DNA of 58,787 nucleotides from Deltaproteobacteria bacterium (lineage in GTDB: Bacteria; SAR324; XYD2-FULL-50-16), in assembly GCA_018657625.1 (NCBI GenBank), contig JABHWU010000111.1, positions 1 through 58,787 of the forward strand. The letters are read 5' to 3'. This document shows, piece after piece, positions 51,830-58,787 of this stretch. The notes under the pieces were generated by a model that saw only the letters and a list, made by a program, of their open reading frames with translations, had not been told where the DNA came from and did no database searches. The position numbers and the translations under genes were made by a program. Position 1 is the first letter of the stretch, and every line of letters begins with the position of its first letter.

Positions 51830-52234
51830 ATTGGTTCCTGTTGATTTCACTGTTTAGCGACTAAAAGACAAAAAGTTGTTGTAAGATATTCTTTATTCTT
51901 TGCCAATTGTAAAATATCTTCAAAAATACAAACCAATTTCATCCGGAAACATTACAACCAAGTGGGAGAATTGGGTCTAGTTAATTATTTTATTTAAAAA
52001 ATTAATCATCCACAAAAGATTATTAAACCAATATATTATGTCATATCCAAGAATAATGACTTATTAAATTATTAAAAAAAAGTTGAATTTAAGTCTCAGC
52101 TAATATATAAACACCCAAAACCCAAGTCTGTTATGTCGAGTCTGTTGTGGATTTTTTTTCACAACACCTTTTAACGCTGGTTATGCGGAAAAGGGTAGGG
52201 AAGGTATTAACTTTTTATAGAGGAAGCTTTATCT
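51830..52234. other. Intergenic region upstream of the hdr operon
   Basis: 405 bp AT-rich. A 7-bp hairpin TGTTGTG (52143-52149) / CACAACA (52160-52166) has a T-rich loop about 70 bp before the hdrC start. No ORF is seen. It may be part of the promoter or leader. Confidence 0.35.
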
Positions 52235-52750
52235 ATGGTTAATTCTTCATTTTCCTATTTACACGAGAACGTCTCATATTGTTATCAGTGCTCCAAGTGT
52301 TCAGCCGGCTGTCCGGTAGCTGAAGACATGGACCTACTCCCCCACCAAATTATTCATTCCCTTGCTATCGGTGAAGATTCAGAGGCATTAAAATCCCATA
52401 CAATTTGGATATGTGCCGGATGTTATACCTGCGCAGTACGCTGTCCCAATGATATTAATATTACATCTGTAATGGATGATTTGCGTAAAAAATCAATCAC
52501 ATCAAATCTTGCTTGTCCTAAACCAGAAGTCTTGAAATTTCATCAAACATTTGTAAAAGATATCCAAAGGCGCGGACGTGTTCATGAACTTAGGTTAATG
52601 GGTGAGTACAATTTAAAATTGGGAAAACCATTTAACAACGTCGAATTAGCGCCTAAAATGTTTTTAAAAGGAAGACTTAAAATTCTCCCACCCAAAGCAA
52701 TAAAAGGATTTAAAACTTGGTCAAAAAAATTATGGAATCCGAAAAATTAG
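52235..52750 (+). CDS. hdrC-like: HdrC-like iron-sulfur subunit
   Basis: 171 aa. Two [4Fe-4S] motifs: Cys16-x2-Cys19-x2-Cys22-x3-Cys26 (CYQCSKCSAGCP) and Cys60, 63, 66, 70 (CAGCYTCAVRCP). The helical linker between and after them is typical of HdrC. It passes electrons between HdrA and HdrB. The 3' end overlaps the hdrB-like gene by about 19 bp. Confidence 0.92.
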   Translation: MVNSSFSYLHENVSYCYQCSKCSAGCPVAEDMDLLPHQIIHSLAIGEDSEALKSHTIWICAGCYTCAVRCPNDINITSVMDDLRKKSITSNLACPKPEVLKFHQTFVKDIQRRGRVHELRLMGEYNLKLGKPFNNVELAPKMFLKGRLKILPPKAIKGFKTWSKKLWNPKN

Positions 52751-53592
52751 GTTTTTACCCGGGTTGTACACTTGAGGGAAGCTCCAGCGGATACGCAGAG
52801 AGCATGTTAAAAGTATTTGAACTACTAAAAATTCCTATAAAAGAGTTAGACGATTGGAGTTGTTGTGGTGCTTCATCAGCACATGCACTCGATCATGAGT
52901 TGCATCTGGCACTTAACCTCAGGAATTTATCACTTGCCGAAAAACAAGATTTTAAGGAACTACTTGCACCCTGCGCAGCCTGTTATCATCGATTAATTTC
53001 AACAAATAATGAATTTTATTTAGATAATGCATTATTAGCATCTCTAAATGATCAAACCGGTCTTAATTACCAGGGTAAAGTTAAAGTCAGAAATATATTA
53101 GATTTTTTGATACATCAGGTGGGAATTGAAAAAATAGAAAAACAGGTATCTCATTCTCTTTCATCGCTTAAATTTGCTTGTTACTATGGTTGCCTTAACA
53201 CCCGAATTCCCAGGCTGTTACCTTTTGACAAAGTCGAATACCCCGAGGGTATGGATCAAATTATCAAAGCGTTAGGGGCGGAAACTGTCGAATGGTCTTA
53301 TAAAACAGAATGCTGTGGTGCCGGACTGGGAGTAACGGCAGAAGAAATATCCAATAAATTGGTTTCAAAAATACTATTAGATGCTTCTGCAAAGGAAGTT
53401 GATTGTATTGTTGTTGCCTGCCCTATGTGTCATGTCAACCTTGACACCAGGCAGGACAAAATCATCCAACAATTTGATATCCCAAAAGAAATTCCTATTT
53501 ATTACATCACACAGATAATGGGACTTGCCTTTGGCATAGAGGAACAATTTCTCGGCATTAAACAAAACTTTATGCCGGCACTTCAAATATAA
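52732..53592 (+). CDS. hdrB-like: HdrB-like subunit
   Basis: 286 aa from the ATG at 52732. A TTG at 52717 is possible. Two cysteine-rich CCG domains: CCGASSAHA with PCAACYHRL, and CYYGCLNTR with ECCGAGLG and CPMCHVNLD. These are the ligands of the paired noncubane [4Fe-4S] clusters that reduce disulfides in methanogen HdrB. In bacterial complexes HdrB acts as an electron relay or accepts another substrate. It is 2 bp from hdrA. Confidence 0.92.
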   Translation: MESEKLGFYPGCTLEGSSSGYAESMLKVFELLKIPIKELDDWSCCGASSAHALDHELHLALNLRNLSLAEKQDFKELLAPCAACYHRLISTNNEFYLDNALLASLNDQTGLNYQGKVKVRNILDFLIHQVGIEKIEKQVSHSLSSLKFACYYGCLNTRIPRLLPFDKVEYPEGMDQIIKALGAETVEWSYKTECCGAGLGVTAEEISNKLVSKILLDASAKEVDCIVVACPMCHVNLDTRQDKIIQQFDIPKEIPIYYITQIMGLAFGIEEQFLGIKQNFMPALQI

Positions 53593-53594
53593 TT

Positions 53595-56500
53595 ATGAGT
53601 GAAAAAAATAAAAAAATCGGATCGGTACTCGTCGTAGGTAGTGGAATAGCGGGTATGCAAGCTTCTCTGGATTGTGCCAACGCCGGATTTAAGGTTTACC
53701 TGGTTGAAAAGCAACCTTCCATTGGTGGAAATATGGCTCGCTTGGATAAAACATTTCCTACCAATGATTGTGCTATGTGCATGATATCACCAAAACTCGT
53801 GGAAGTAGGACGCCATCTGAATATTGAAATACTTTCATATTCAGATTTAAAAAATGTGGAAGGGCAGGCCGGTAACTACCGGGTAACAGTCAACAGACGA
53901 GCGCGATTTGTTGATGAGGTGAAGTGTAATGGTTGTGGGGATTGTGAGCGGGAATGTCCGGTAAGTGTTGCTGATGTTTTCAACGGTGAACTCGCAGAAC
54001 ACCAGGCCATTTTCAGGCTTTACCCTCAGGCTATCCCTAATGTCTTTACCATTAATAAAAACAACCTTCCCTCCCCTTGTAAAGCTACTTGCCCAGCTGG
54101 AACAAATTCACATGGTTATGTAGCGCTTATTTCTAAAGGAAAATTTCTTAAGGCACTGGACGTGGTTCGGGAACGAATGCCATTTGCTTCGATTTGCGGT
54201 AGAATTTGTTTTCATCCCTGTGAAGATGTTTGTAATAGAGGTAAGATTGATGAGCCCGTTTCCATTCGAAATTTAAAACGTTTTGTGGCGGATTATGAAT
54301 GGGATCAGATTCAAAAAGGGGAATCCGTAGAAAGACCGCCGGATGAAAAACCGGTTGAAATAAAAATGGACTATCAGGAAAAAGTAGCCATTATTGGCGG
54401 GGGTCCCGCCGGGCTAACCTGTGCTTATGATCTGGCTATTAAAGGATACCCTGTTACCGTTTTTGATGCCAACGAAAAATTGGGTGGCATGATGACTTAT
54501 GGTATTCCTGCTTACCGATTAGCGCGTGACTTCCTGGAATTTGAATTGGATCTAATCGTAGAAAAAGGCATCAAGGTTGAATTGGGAAAAAGGTTTGGCG
54601 TTGATTTCAATTTTGAAGATTTAAAAAAAGCAGGGTATCAAACAATCATGTTTGCCACCGGTGCACCTTTCACCAAAAAAATACCCCTTGAAGGCATTGA
54701 TGTAAAAGGTGTTTTGGAAGCTATTCCTTTTCTTAAGGAAACCAATGAAGGACGAAAACCCGATATTGGTAAAAAGATTGTGGTTATCGGAGGCGGTAAC
54801 GTTGCTATCGACGTCGCGCGCTCTGCTATTCGTATCATGGAACCGGGCAGTGAAGTTAATGTTATCTGTCTGGAATCGAGAGAAGAAATGCCGGCCCACG
54901 AATGGGAAATTGTTGAAGCACTGGAAGAAGGTGTCAATATTCACCCTTCCTGGGGACCTTCTAAAATTATTTCTGATAGTAGTGGTGTCACTGGAATCGA
55001 GACTATTAAATGTGTGTCAGTCTTCGATGAGCTAAAGAAATTCAGCCCGTCTTTCGATAAAGGAATTAAGAAAACATTTGAAGCCAGTACGATTCTTTTG
55101 GCTATCGGACAAATGAGTGATTTTTCGTTTCTGAGTGATGATATCAGAACTAAAAATGGTGTCATTGAAACTGATCCTTTAACTTTAGAAACTACTGTCA
55201 AAGGAATATTTGCCGGGGGTGATAATGTGACAGGCCCAAAATCCTTGGTTGTCGCTGTCGCTCAAGGTCACCGAGCTTCTGACTCAATTCATCGCTATTT
55301 ACGAGGAATGGATCTTAGAGAAGATCGGGAGCCGGTTGAAAAAACAAAAGAATTTGCAGAAATCCCTAAAAATACATATCCAACTGGAATCCCACGTCAT
55401 TTGATGCCGACCCTTGAAGCCTCTACCCGTAAAACTTCCTTTGTTGAAATGGAAACTGGTTTTACAGCAGAGATGGCTGTTGAAGAAGCCAGTCGCTGTT
55501 TGAATTGTGCCATTTGTTCAGAATGTTATGAATGTGTCAGAGTCTGTAAGGCTCAAGCGATTAATCATGATTCAAAAGACGAACTCATCGATTTAAATGT
55601 CGGGGCCATTATTCTTTCCAACGGATTTGAACCTTTTGATGCCAGTTTAAAGCCTGAATATGGTTTTGGGCGTTATAAAAACGTGATTACCAGTTTGCAG
55701 TTTGAAAGGGTTCTCAGTGCATCAGGACCTTACTCAGGACATATCAAACGACCCGGGGATGGTAAAACTCCAAAAAAAATTGCCTGGATACAGTGCATTG
55801 GATCTCGTGATGTCACCCTGGGAAATGATTATTGTTCATCTGTTTGTTGTATGTATGCTACCAAACAATCCATTATTGCCAAAGAACACGAAAATGATAT
55901 TGATTGTACCATCTTTTATATCGACATGCGCTCTTTTGGAAAGGGGTTTGAAGGCTTTTATAACCGAGCTAAAAACGAACACGGTACGCATTATATCCGT
56001 AGTCAGGTCTCTTCCATTAAAGAGAATCCGGAAAACGAAAATCTAATTCTGCGCTATAACGATATAGATAACCGTAATCGTATTGTTAGTGATGAATTTG
56101 ATCTGGTGGTTTTATCTGTGGGATTAGTGGCCAACCCTTCCATCAAGGAAACAGCAGAATTGATCGGTGTTCAATGCAACCAATTTGGATTTGCCGGCAC
56201 CCAGGCCGCATCTCCTCTTTTATCAAGTAGAGAAGGCGTTTTCCTGAGTGGTGCTGTCAACGGGCCCAAAGACATCCCGGAAACGGTTATGCAAAGCAGC
56301 GCTGCTGCAGCTTTGTGTGGCCAGTTACTACAAGACGTCCGTGGTACTGAAATCGAAGTCAGGGAATATCCGGTTGAAAAAGATGTTTCAGGAGAAGAAC
56401 CACGAATCGGTGTATTTGTTTGCCATTGTGGTATTAACATCGCCTCTGTAGTTGATGTTGAATCAGTAGTTGACTATGTCAAAAAAGTACCTGGCGTTGT

Positions 56501-58079
56501 ACACGCTGAAAACACTTTATATACATGTTCACAAGATTCTCAAAAAATAATTAAGGAAACAATCATTGAAAAAAAGCTAAATCGTCTGATTGTCGCATCT
56601 TGTACCCCCAGAACACATGAGCCTTTATTTCAGGAAACACTCAGGGAAGCCGGCTTAAATAAATATCTATTTGAAATGGCAGATATCCGGGAACAGTGTT
56701 CCTGGGTACATCAAAAAGAACCTGAAAAAGCCACCGAAAAAGCCATAGATTTAATAAGAGGGAGTATTGGAAAGTCCCATCTTTTAGAACCCATCCATTT
56801 TAAAACAGTTGGTATTACAAAAGCAGCCTTGGTTATCGGTGGAGGCCTAACCGGGATGACTACTGCAATTTCACTGGCCAAACAGGGTATTGAAGTCTTC
56901 TTGGTTGAAAGAAAAGATCACCTGGGAGGTGAATTAATCCATATTGATTGGAGTCTAGAAGGCGATAACTTGCAGACAAGACTCAGTGATACCATTAAAG
57001 AAGTCGAATTGGAGGACAATATTTCTGTATTTCTCAATTCAGAAATTGAAAGCACTAATGGATTCCTGGGAAATTTTACATCCACTATTAAAGGAACTAC
57101 TACAACTGAAATTCAACATGGCGCTATTGTTATAGCAACCGGAGCCAACCAATCACAGCCGGATGAATTTTTGTATGGCCAAAATGATAATGTGATGACC
57201 CAGCGTGAGTTAGAAGTAAATCTGAAAAGTGATTTCAGCGCTAAAAATGTTGTCATGATTCAATGTGTTGGCAGTAGAAATGATTCCCGAACGTATTGCT
57301 CCCGAATTTGTTGCAGTGCAGCGATTAAAAACGCTTTAGCTATTAAAAAGCAACATCCTGAAACGACTGTTTCAATCCTCTACCGTGAAATTCGAACCTA
57401 CGCTTATAAAGAAGTTTATTATCGAAAAGCCAGAGAAAAAGGAATTCGCTTTATTCATTTTCCGGATGATCAATATCCTGAGGTATCAGAAAAAAATGGT
57501 GCCCTTGAGATTGAAGTCCATAATACAGTCCTCGGTAAAAAGTTAACACTACCGGCTGATAAACTGATCTTAAGTCCTGCCATTATACCGGAAAGTGAAA
57601 ACAACAAGCGGATTGGTGATTTACTGAAAGTCCCTATCAATGAAGACGGTTTTTTCATGGAAGCCCATGTCAAGCTTCGCCCTGTTGATTTCGCCAATGA
57701 AGGTGTTTTTGTTTGCGGATTAGCCCATTCACCAAAATTTACTGAAGAAAATGTTGTACAGGCGCTGGCTGTCGCCGGTAGGGTTTCGTGTATACTGTCT
57801 AAAGATACATTAGAAGTTGGCGGTTTGATATCGGTGGTTGATCCCGAAAAATGTGCTTCATGTTTAACCTGCCTCAGAGAATGTATCTATGAGGCTCCAT
57901 TCATTAACGCTGAAGGAGTGGCAGAAATAGAAGCCATTAAATGTCAGGGGTGCGGTAACTGTACATCTGCCTGCCCGGCAAAAGCGATTCAACTCAGAAC
58001 ATTTACCGATACTCAGGAAAAAGCACTATTTTTTAGTATTTTGAAAGAACCAGAAATCTTAAAAAATGAATTGGATTAA
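53595..58079 (+). CDS. hdrA-like: Fused HdrA with internal GltD/NfnB-type NAD(P)H oxidoreductase module
   Basis: 1494 aa. HdrA N-terminus: FAD motif GSGIAGMQASLD, Cys59/62 and a ferredoxin motif at Cys111, 114, 117, 121. From about 155 to 660 there is an insertion equivalent to GltD/NfnB: Cys162/166 region, IIGGGPAGLT (268-273), GGYG-type MMTYGIPAYRL, second dinucleotide fold VVIGGGNVAID (399-402), KGIFAGGDNVTGP, then six Cys at 635-651. The HdrA sequence then resumes, with a second HdrA-like FAD fold (GGGLTGMTTA, 1082) and two C-terminal ferredoxin motifs (1420-1430 and 1450-1460). Canonical HdrA is about 650 aa. Inferred: an electron-bifurcating core that oxidises NAD(P)H directly. Confidence 0.9.
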   Translation: MSEKNKKIGSVLVVGSGIAGMQASLDCANAGFKVYLVEKQPSIGGNMARLDKTFPTNDCAMCMISPKLVEVGRHLNIEILSYSDLKNVEGQAGNYRVTVNRRARFVDEVKCNGCGDCERECPVSVADVFNGELAEHQAIFRLYPQAIPNVFTINKNNLPSPCKATCPAGTNSHGYVALISKGKFLKALDVVRERMPFASICGRICFHPCEDVCNRGKIDEPVSIRNLKRFVADYEWDQIQKGESVERPPDEKPVEIKMDYQEKVAIIGGGPAGLTCAYDLAIKGYPVTVFDANEKLGGMMTYGIPAYRLARDFLEFELDLIVEKGIKVELGKRFGVDFNFEDLKKAGYQTIMFATGAPFTKKIPLEGIDVKGVLEAIPFLKETNEGRKPDIGKKIVVIGGGNVAIDVARSAIRIMEPGSEVNVICLESREEMPAHEWEIVEALEEGVNIHPSWGPSKIISDSSGVTGIETIKCVSVFDELKKFSPSFDKGIKKTFEASTILLAIGQMSDFSFLSDDIRTKNGVIETDPLTLETTVKGIFAGGDNVTGPKSLVVAVAQGHRASDSIHRYLRGMDLREDREPVEKTKEFAEIPKNTYPTGIPRHLMPTLEASTRKTSFVEMETGFTAEMAVEEASRCLNCAICSECYECVRVCKAQAINHDSKDELIDLNVGAIILSNGFEPFDASLKPEYGFGRYKNVITSLQFERVLSASGPYSGHIKRPGDGKTPKKIAWIQCIGSRDVTLGNDYCSSVCCMYATKQSIIAKEHENDIDCTIFYIDMRSFGKGFEGFYNRAKNEHGTHYIRSQVSSIKENPENENLILRYNDIDNRNRIVSDEFDLVVLSVGLVANPSIKETAELIGVQCNQFGFAGTQAASPLLSSREGVFLSGAVNGPKDIPETVMQSSAAAALCGQLLQDVRGTEIEVREYPVEKDVSGEEPRIGVFVCHCGINIASVVDVESVVDYVKKVPGVVHAENTLYTCSQDSQKIIKETIIEKKLNRLIVASCTPRTHEPLFQETLREAGLNKYLFEMADIREQCSWVHQKEPEKATEKAIDLIRGSIGKSHLLEPIHFKTVGITKAALVIGGGLTGMTTAISLAKQGIEVFLVERKDHLGGELIHIDWSLEGDNLQTRLSDTIKEVELEDNISVFLNSEIESTNGFLGNFTSTIKGTTTTEIQHGAIVIATGANQSQPDEFLYGQNDNVMTQRELEVNLKSDFSAKNVVMIQCVGSRNDSRTYCSRICCSAAIKNALAIKKQHPETTVSILYREIRTYAYKEVYYRKAREKGIRFIHFPDDQYPEVSEKNGALEIEVHNTVLGKKLTLPADKLILSPAIIPESENNKRIGDLLKVPINEDGFFMEAHVKLRPVDFANEGVFVCGLAHSPKFTEENVVQALAVAGRVSCILSKDTLEVGGLISVVDPEKCASCLTCLRECIYEAPFINAEGVAEIEAIKCQGCGNCTSACPAKAIQLRTFTDTQEKALFFSILKEPEILKNELD

Positions 58080-58081
58080 AT

Positions 58082-58528
58082 ATGAGTAATGAACCGGTTA
58101 TTGTTGCATTTTGTTGTCACTATTGTGCCTTTACTGCTGCCGATTTAGCAGGGACCATGCGTAAGCAGTATTCGACAAATACAAGGGTTGTAAGACTCCC
58201 CTGTACTGGAAAGGTCGATGTTAATATGTTATTAAAAGCCTTTGAGTTCGATGCAGATGGTGTTATGGTAGCTGGATGTGAGGAAGGCGGTTGTCATTTT
58301 ATTCAGGGAAATATCCGGGCCATAAAAAGAGTAAATCATGCTAAAAAACTCTTGGCTGAAACCGGAGTTAATCCAGATCGTTTGGTTATGTATCATATAG
58401 CAGCATCTCAAGGACCATTGTTCGCTCAAAGATCAGAAGAATTTATTGAAATCATCAAGAAAATAAACCATGAAGAACTAACCGGGGAGAAAGAATCGGA
58501 TGATAATAGCAGAAGGCAAGCCGTTTAA
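58082..58528 (+). CDS. mvhD-like: MvhD-like [2Fe-2S] subunit
   Basis: 148 aa. VAFCCHYCAFTAADLAGTMRKQY, LPCTGKVD and AGCEEGGCHF carry the five conserved Cys of the MvhD family, which links an electron donor to HdrA. It starts 2 bp after hdrA. Its last 29 bp overlap the metV start in another frame. Many deltaproteobacterial MvhD proteins contain Sec; this one has only Cys. Confidence 0.92.
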   Translation: MSNEPVIVAFCCHYCAFTAADLAGTMRKQYSTNTRVVRLPCTGKVDVNMLLKAFEFDADGVMVAGCEEGGCHFIQGNIRAIKRVNHAKKLLAETGVNPDRLVMYHIAASQGPLFAQRSEEFIEIIKKINHEELTGEKESDDNSRRQAV

Positions 58529-58787
58529 AGAAGTTTATGAATTCACAAAAAATCATAAAAAAATTTTACTGCTCGGCTGTGGAACCTGCGTAACGGTTTG
58601 CATGGCCGGAGGTGAAAAGGAGGTGGGTGTTTTATCATCTCAAATTCGAATTGCAGCTAAGGAAAATGGTCATGAAATAGCAGTAGAGGAACATACGATC
58701 AAACGTCAATGCGATCGCGAATTTTTTGATGAGGAAACAACAAAAAAAATTAAAGAAGCTGATGCTGTCATTTCACTGGCTTGTGGA
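58500..58787 (+). CDS. metV-like: MetV-like protein (methylene-THF reductase partner), truncated by window end
   Basis: The frame opens at the ATG at 58500, inside the mvhD end, and is open for 96 codons to the window edge. MIIAEGKPFKEVYEF followed by ILLLGCGTCVTVCMAGGEKEVGVL and CDREFF matches the N-terminus of MetV, the Fe-S/zinc partner of MetF in acetogens. An HdrABC-MvhD-MetVF complex is known from Moorella thermoacetica, so metF is predicted just beyond the window. Confidence 0.88.
   Translation, partial: MIIAEGKPFKEVYEFTKNHKKILLLGCGTCVTVCMAGGEKEVGVLSSQIRIAAKENGHEIAVEEHTIKRQCDREFFDEETTKKIKEADAVISLACG

Noticed and set aside
1..58787. CRISPR arrays, tRNA/rRNA genes, prophage
   Set aside because: I saw no regularly spaced repeats, cloverleaf-like sequences, rRNA motifs or phage structural genes on reading. 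A dedicated scan could still find a missed tRNA.

Overview
The window is AT-rich, gene-dense bacterial DNA. It most likely comes from an anaerobic or facultative Gram-negative fermenter: it encodes an RND efflux pump, periplasmic proteins with signal peptides, sigma-54 and two-component regulation, a bacterial microcompartment, heterodisulfide-reductase-type electron-bifurcation genes and two apparent selenoproteins. I cannot assign a phylum from sequence alone. A lineage with anaerobic microcompartments and selenocysteine would fit.

Region 1 (1-11219) is a microcompartment (BMC) locus for deoxysugar (fucose/rhamnose-type) breakdown, built on two divergent transcription units. Leftward: DeoR-family regulator, PduS-like flavo/Fe-S protein, PduT-like Fe-S shell protein, FGGY sugar kinase (cut by the window edge). 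Rightward: PduL, two BMC-H shell proteins, an acetate-kinase homologue, BMC-P, CoA-acylating aldehyde dehydrogenase, BMC-P, an RpiB-like protein, BMC-P, class II aldolase. The inferred flow is sugar kinase, then aldolase (giving lactaldehyde and DHAP), then aldehyde dehydrogenase, then PduL, then the kinase (giving a carboxylate and ATP). PduS/PduT could move electrons through the shell. The divergent promoter region holds repeated operator-like boxes and a MITE-like element.

Region 2 (11220-36225) holds signalling genes (PAS kinases, response regulators, HD-GYP and GGDEF/PilZ proteins), an SrkA-type kinase, a manganese exporter, a YchF-type GTPase, MarR and TrpR-family regulators, an RND pump and a nitronate monooxygenase-like enzyme. 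It also contains a thioredoxin gene with a sigma-54 promoter next to a sigma-54 activator. Two genes carry an in-frame TGA at a conserved cysteine, each followed by a bSECIS-like hairpin: a DUF411 protein and a HesB/IscA-like protein.

Region 3 (36226-51829) holds a ClC channel, a TANGO2-like protein, pyruvate kinase, an MFS transporter, a DMT-type membrane protein and aspartokinase. A five-gene cluster follows: 2,3-aminomutase, PcaIJ-type CoA-transferase (two subunits), class III aminotransferase and PcaF-type thiolase. I read this cluster as a candidate undescribed amino-acid degradation route: alpha-amino acid to beta-amino acid to 3-oxoacid to 3-oxoacyl-CoA to acetyl-CoA plus acyl-CoA. The aminomutase lacks the lysine-binding aspartates and has an Arg in one of those positions, which points to an acidic substrate such as 2-aminoadipate or glutamate. 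A DEAD-box helicase lies convergent to it.

Region 4 (52235-end) is an hdrC-hdrB-hdrA-mvhD-metV operon that runs off the right edge. Its HdrA carries an internal GltD/NfnB-type NAD(P)H oxidoreductase module. This suggests an electron-bifurcating methylenetetrahydrofolate reductase complex of the Wood-Ljungdahl/C1 pathway. A dispersed MITE-like repeat family (three copies) and a smaller palindromic repeat are scattered through the window. I saw no tRNA, rRNA, CRISPR array or intact transposase gene.
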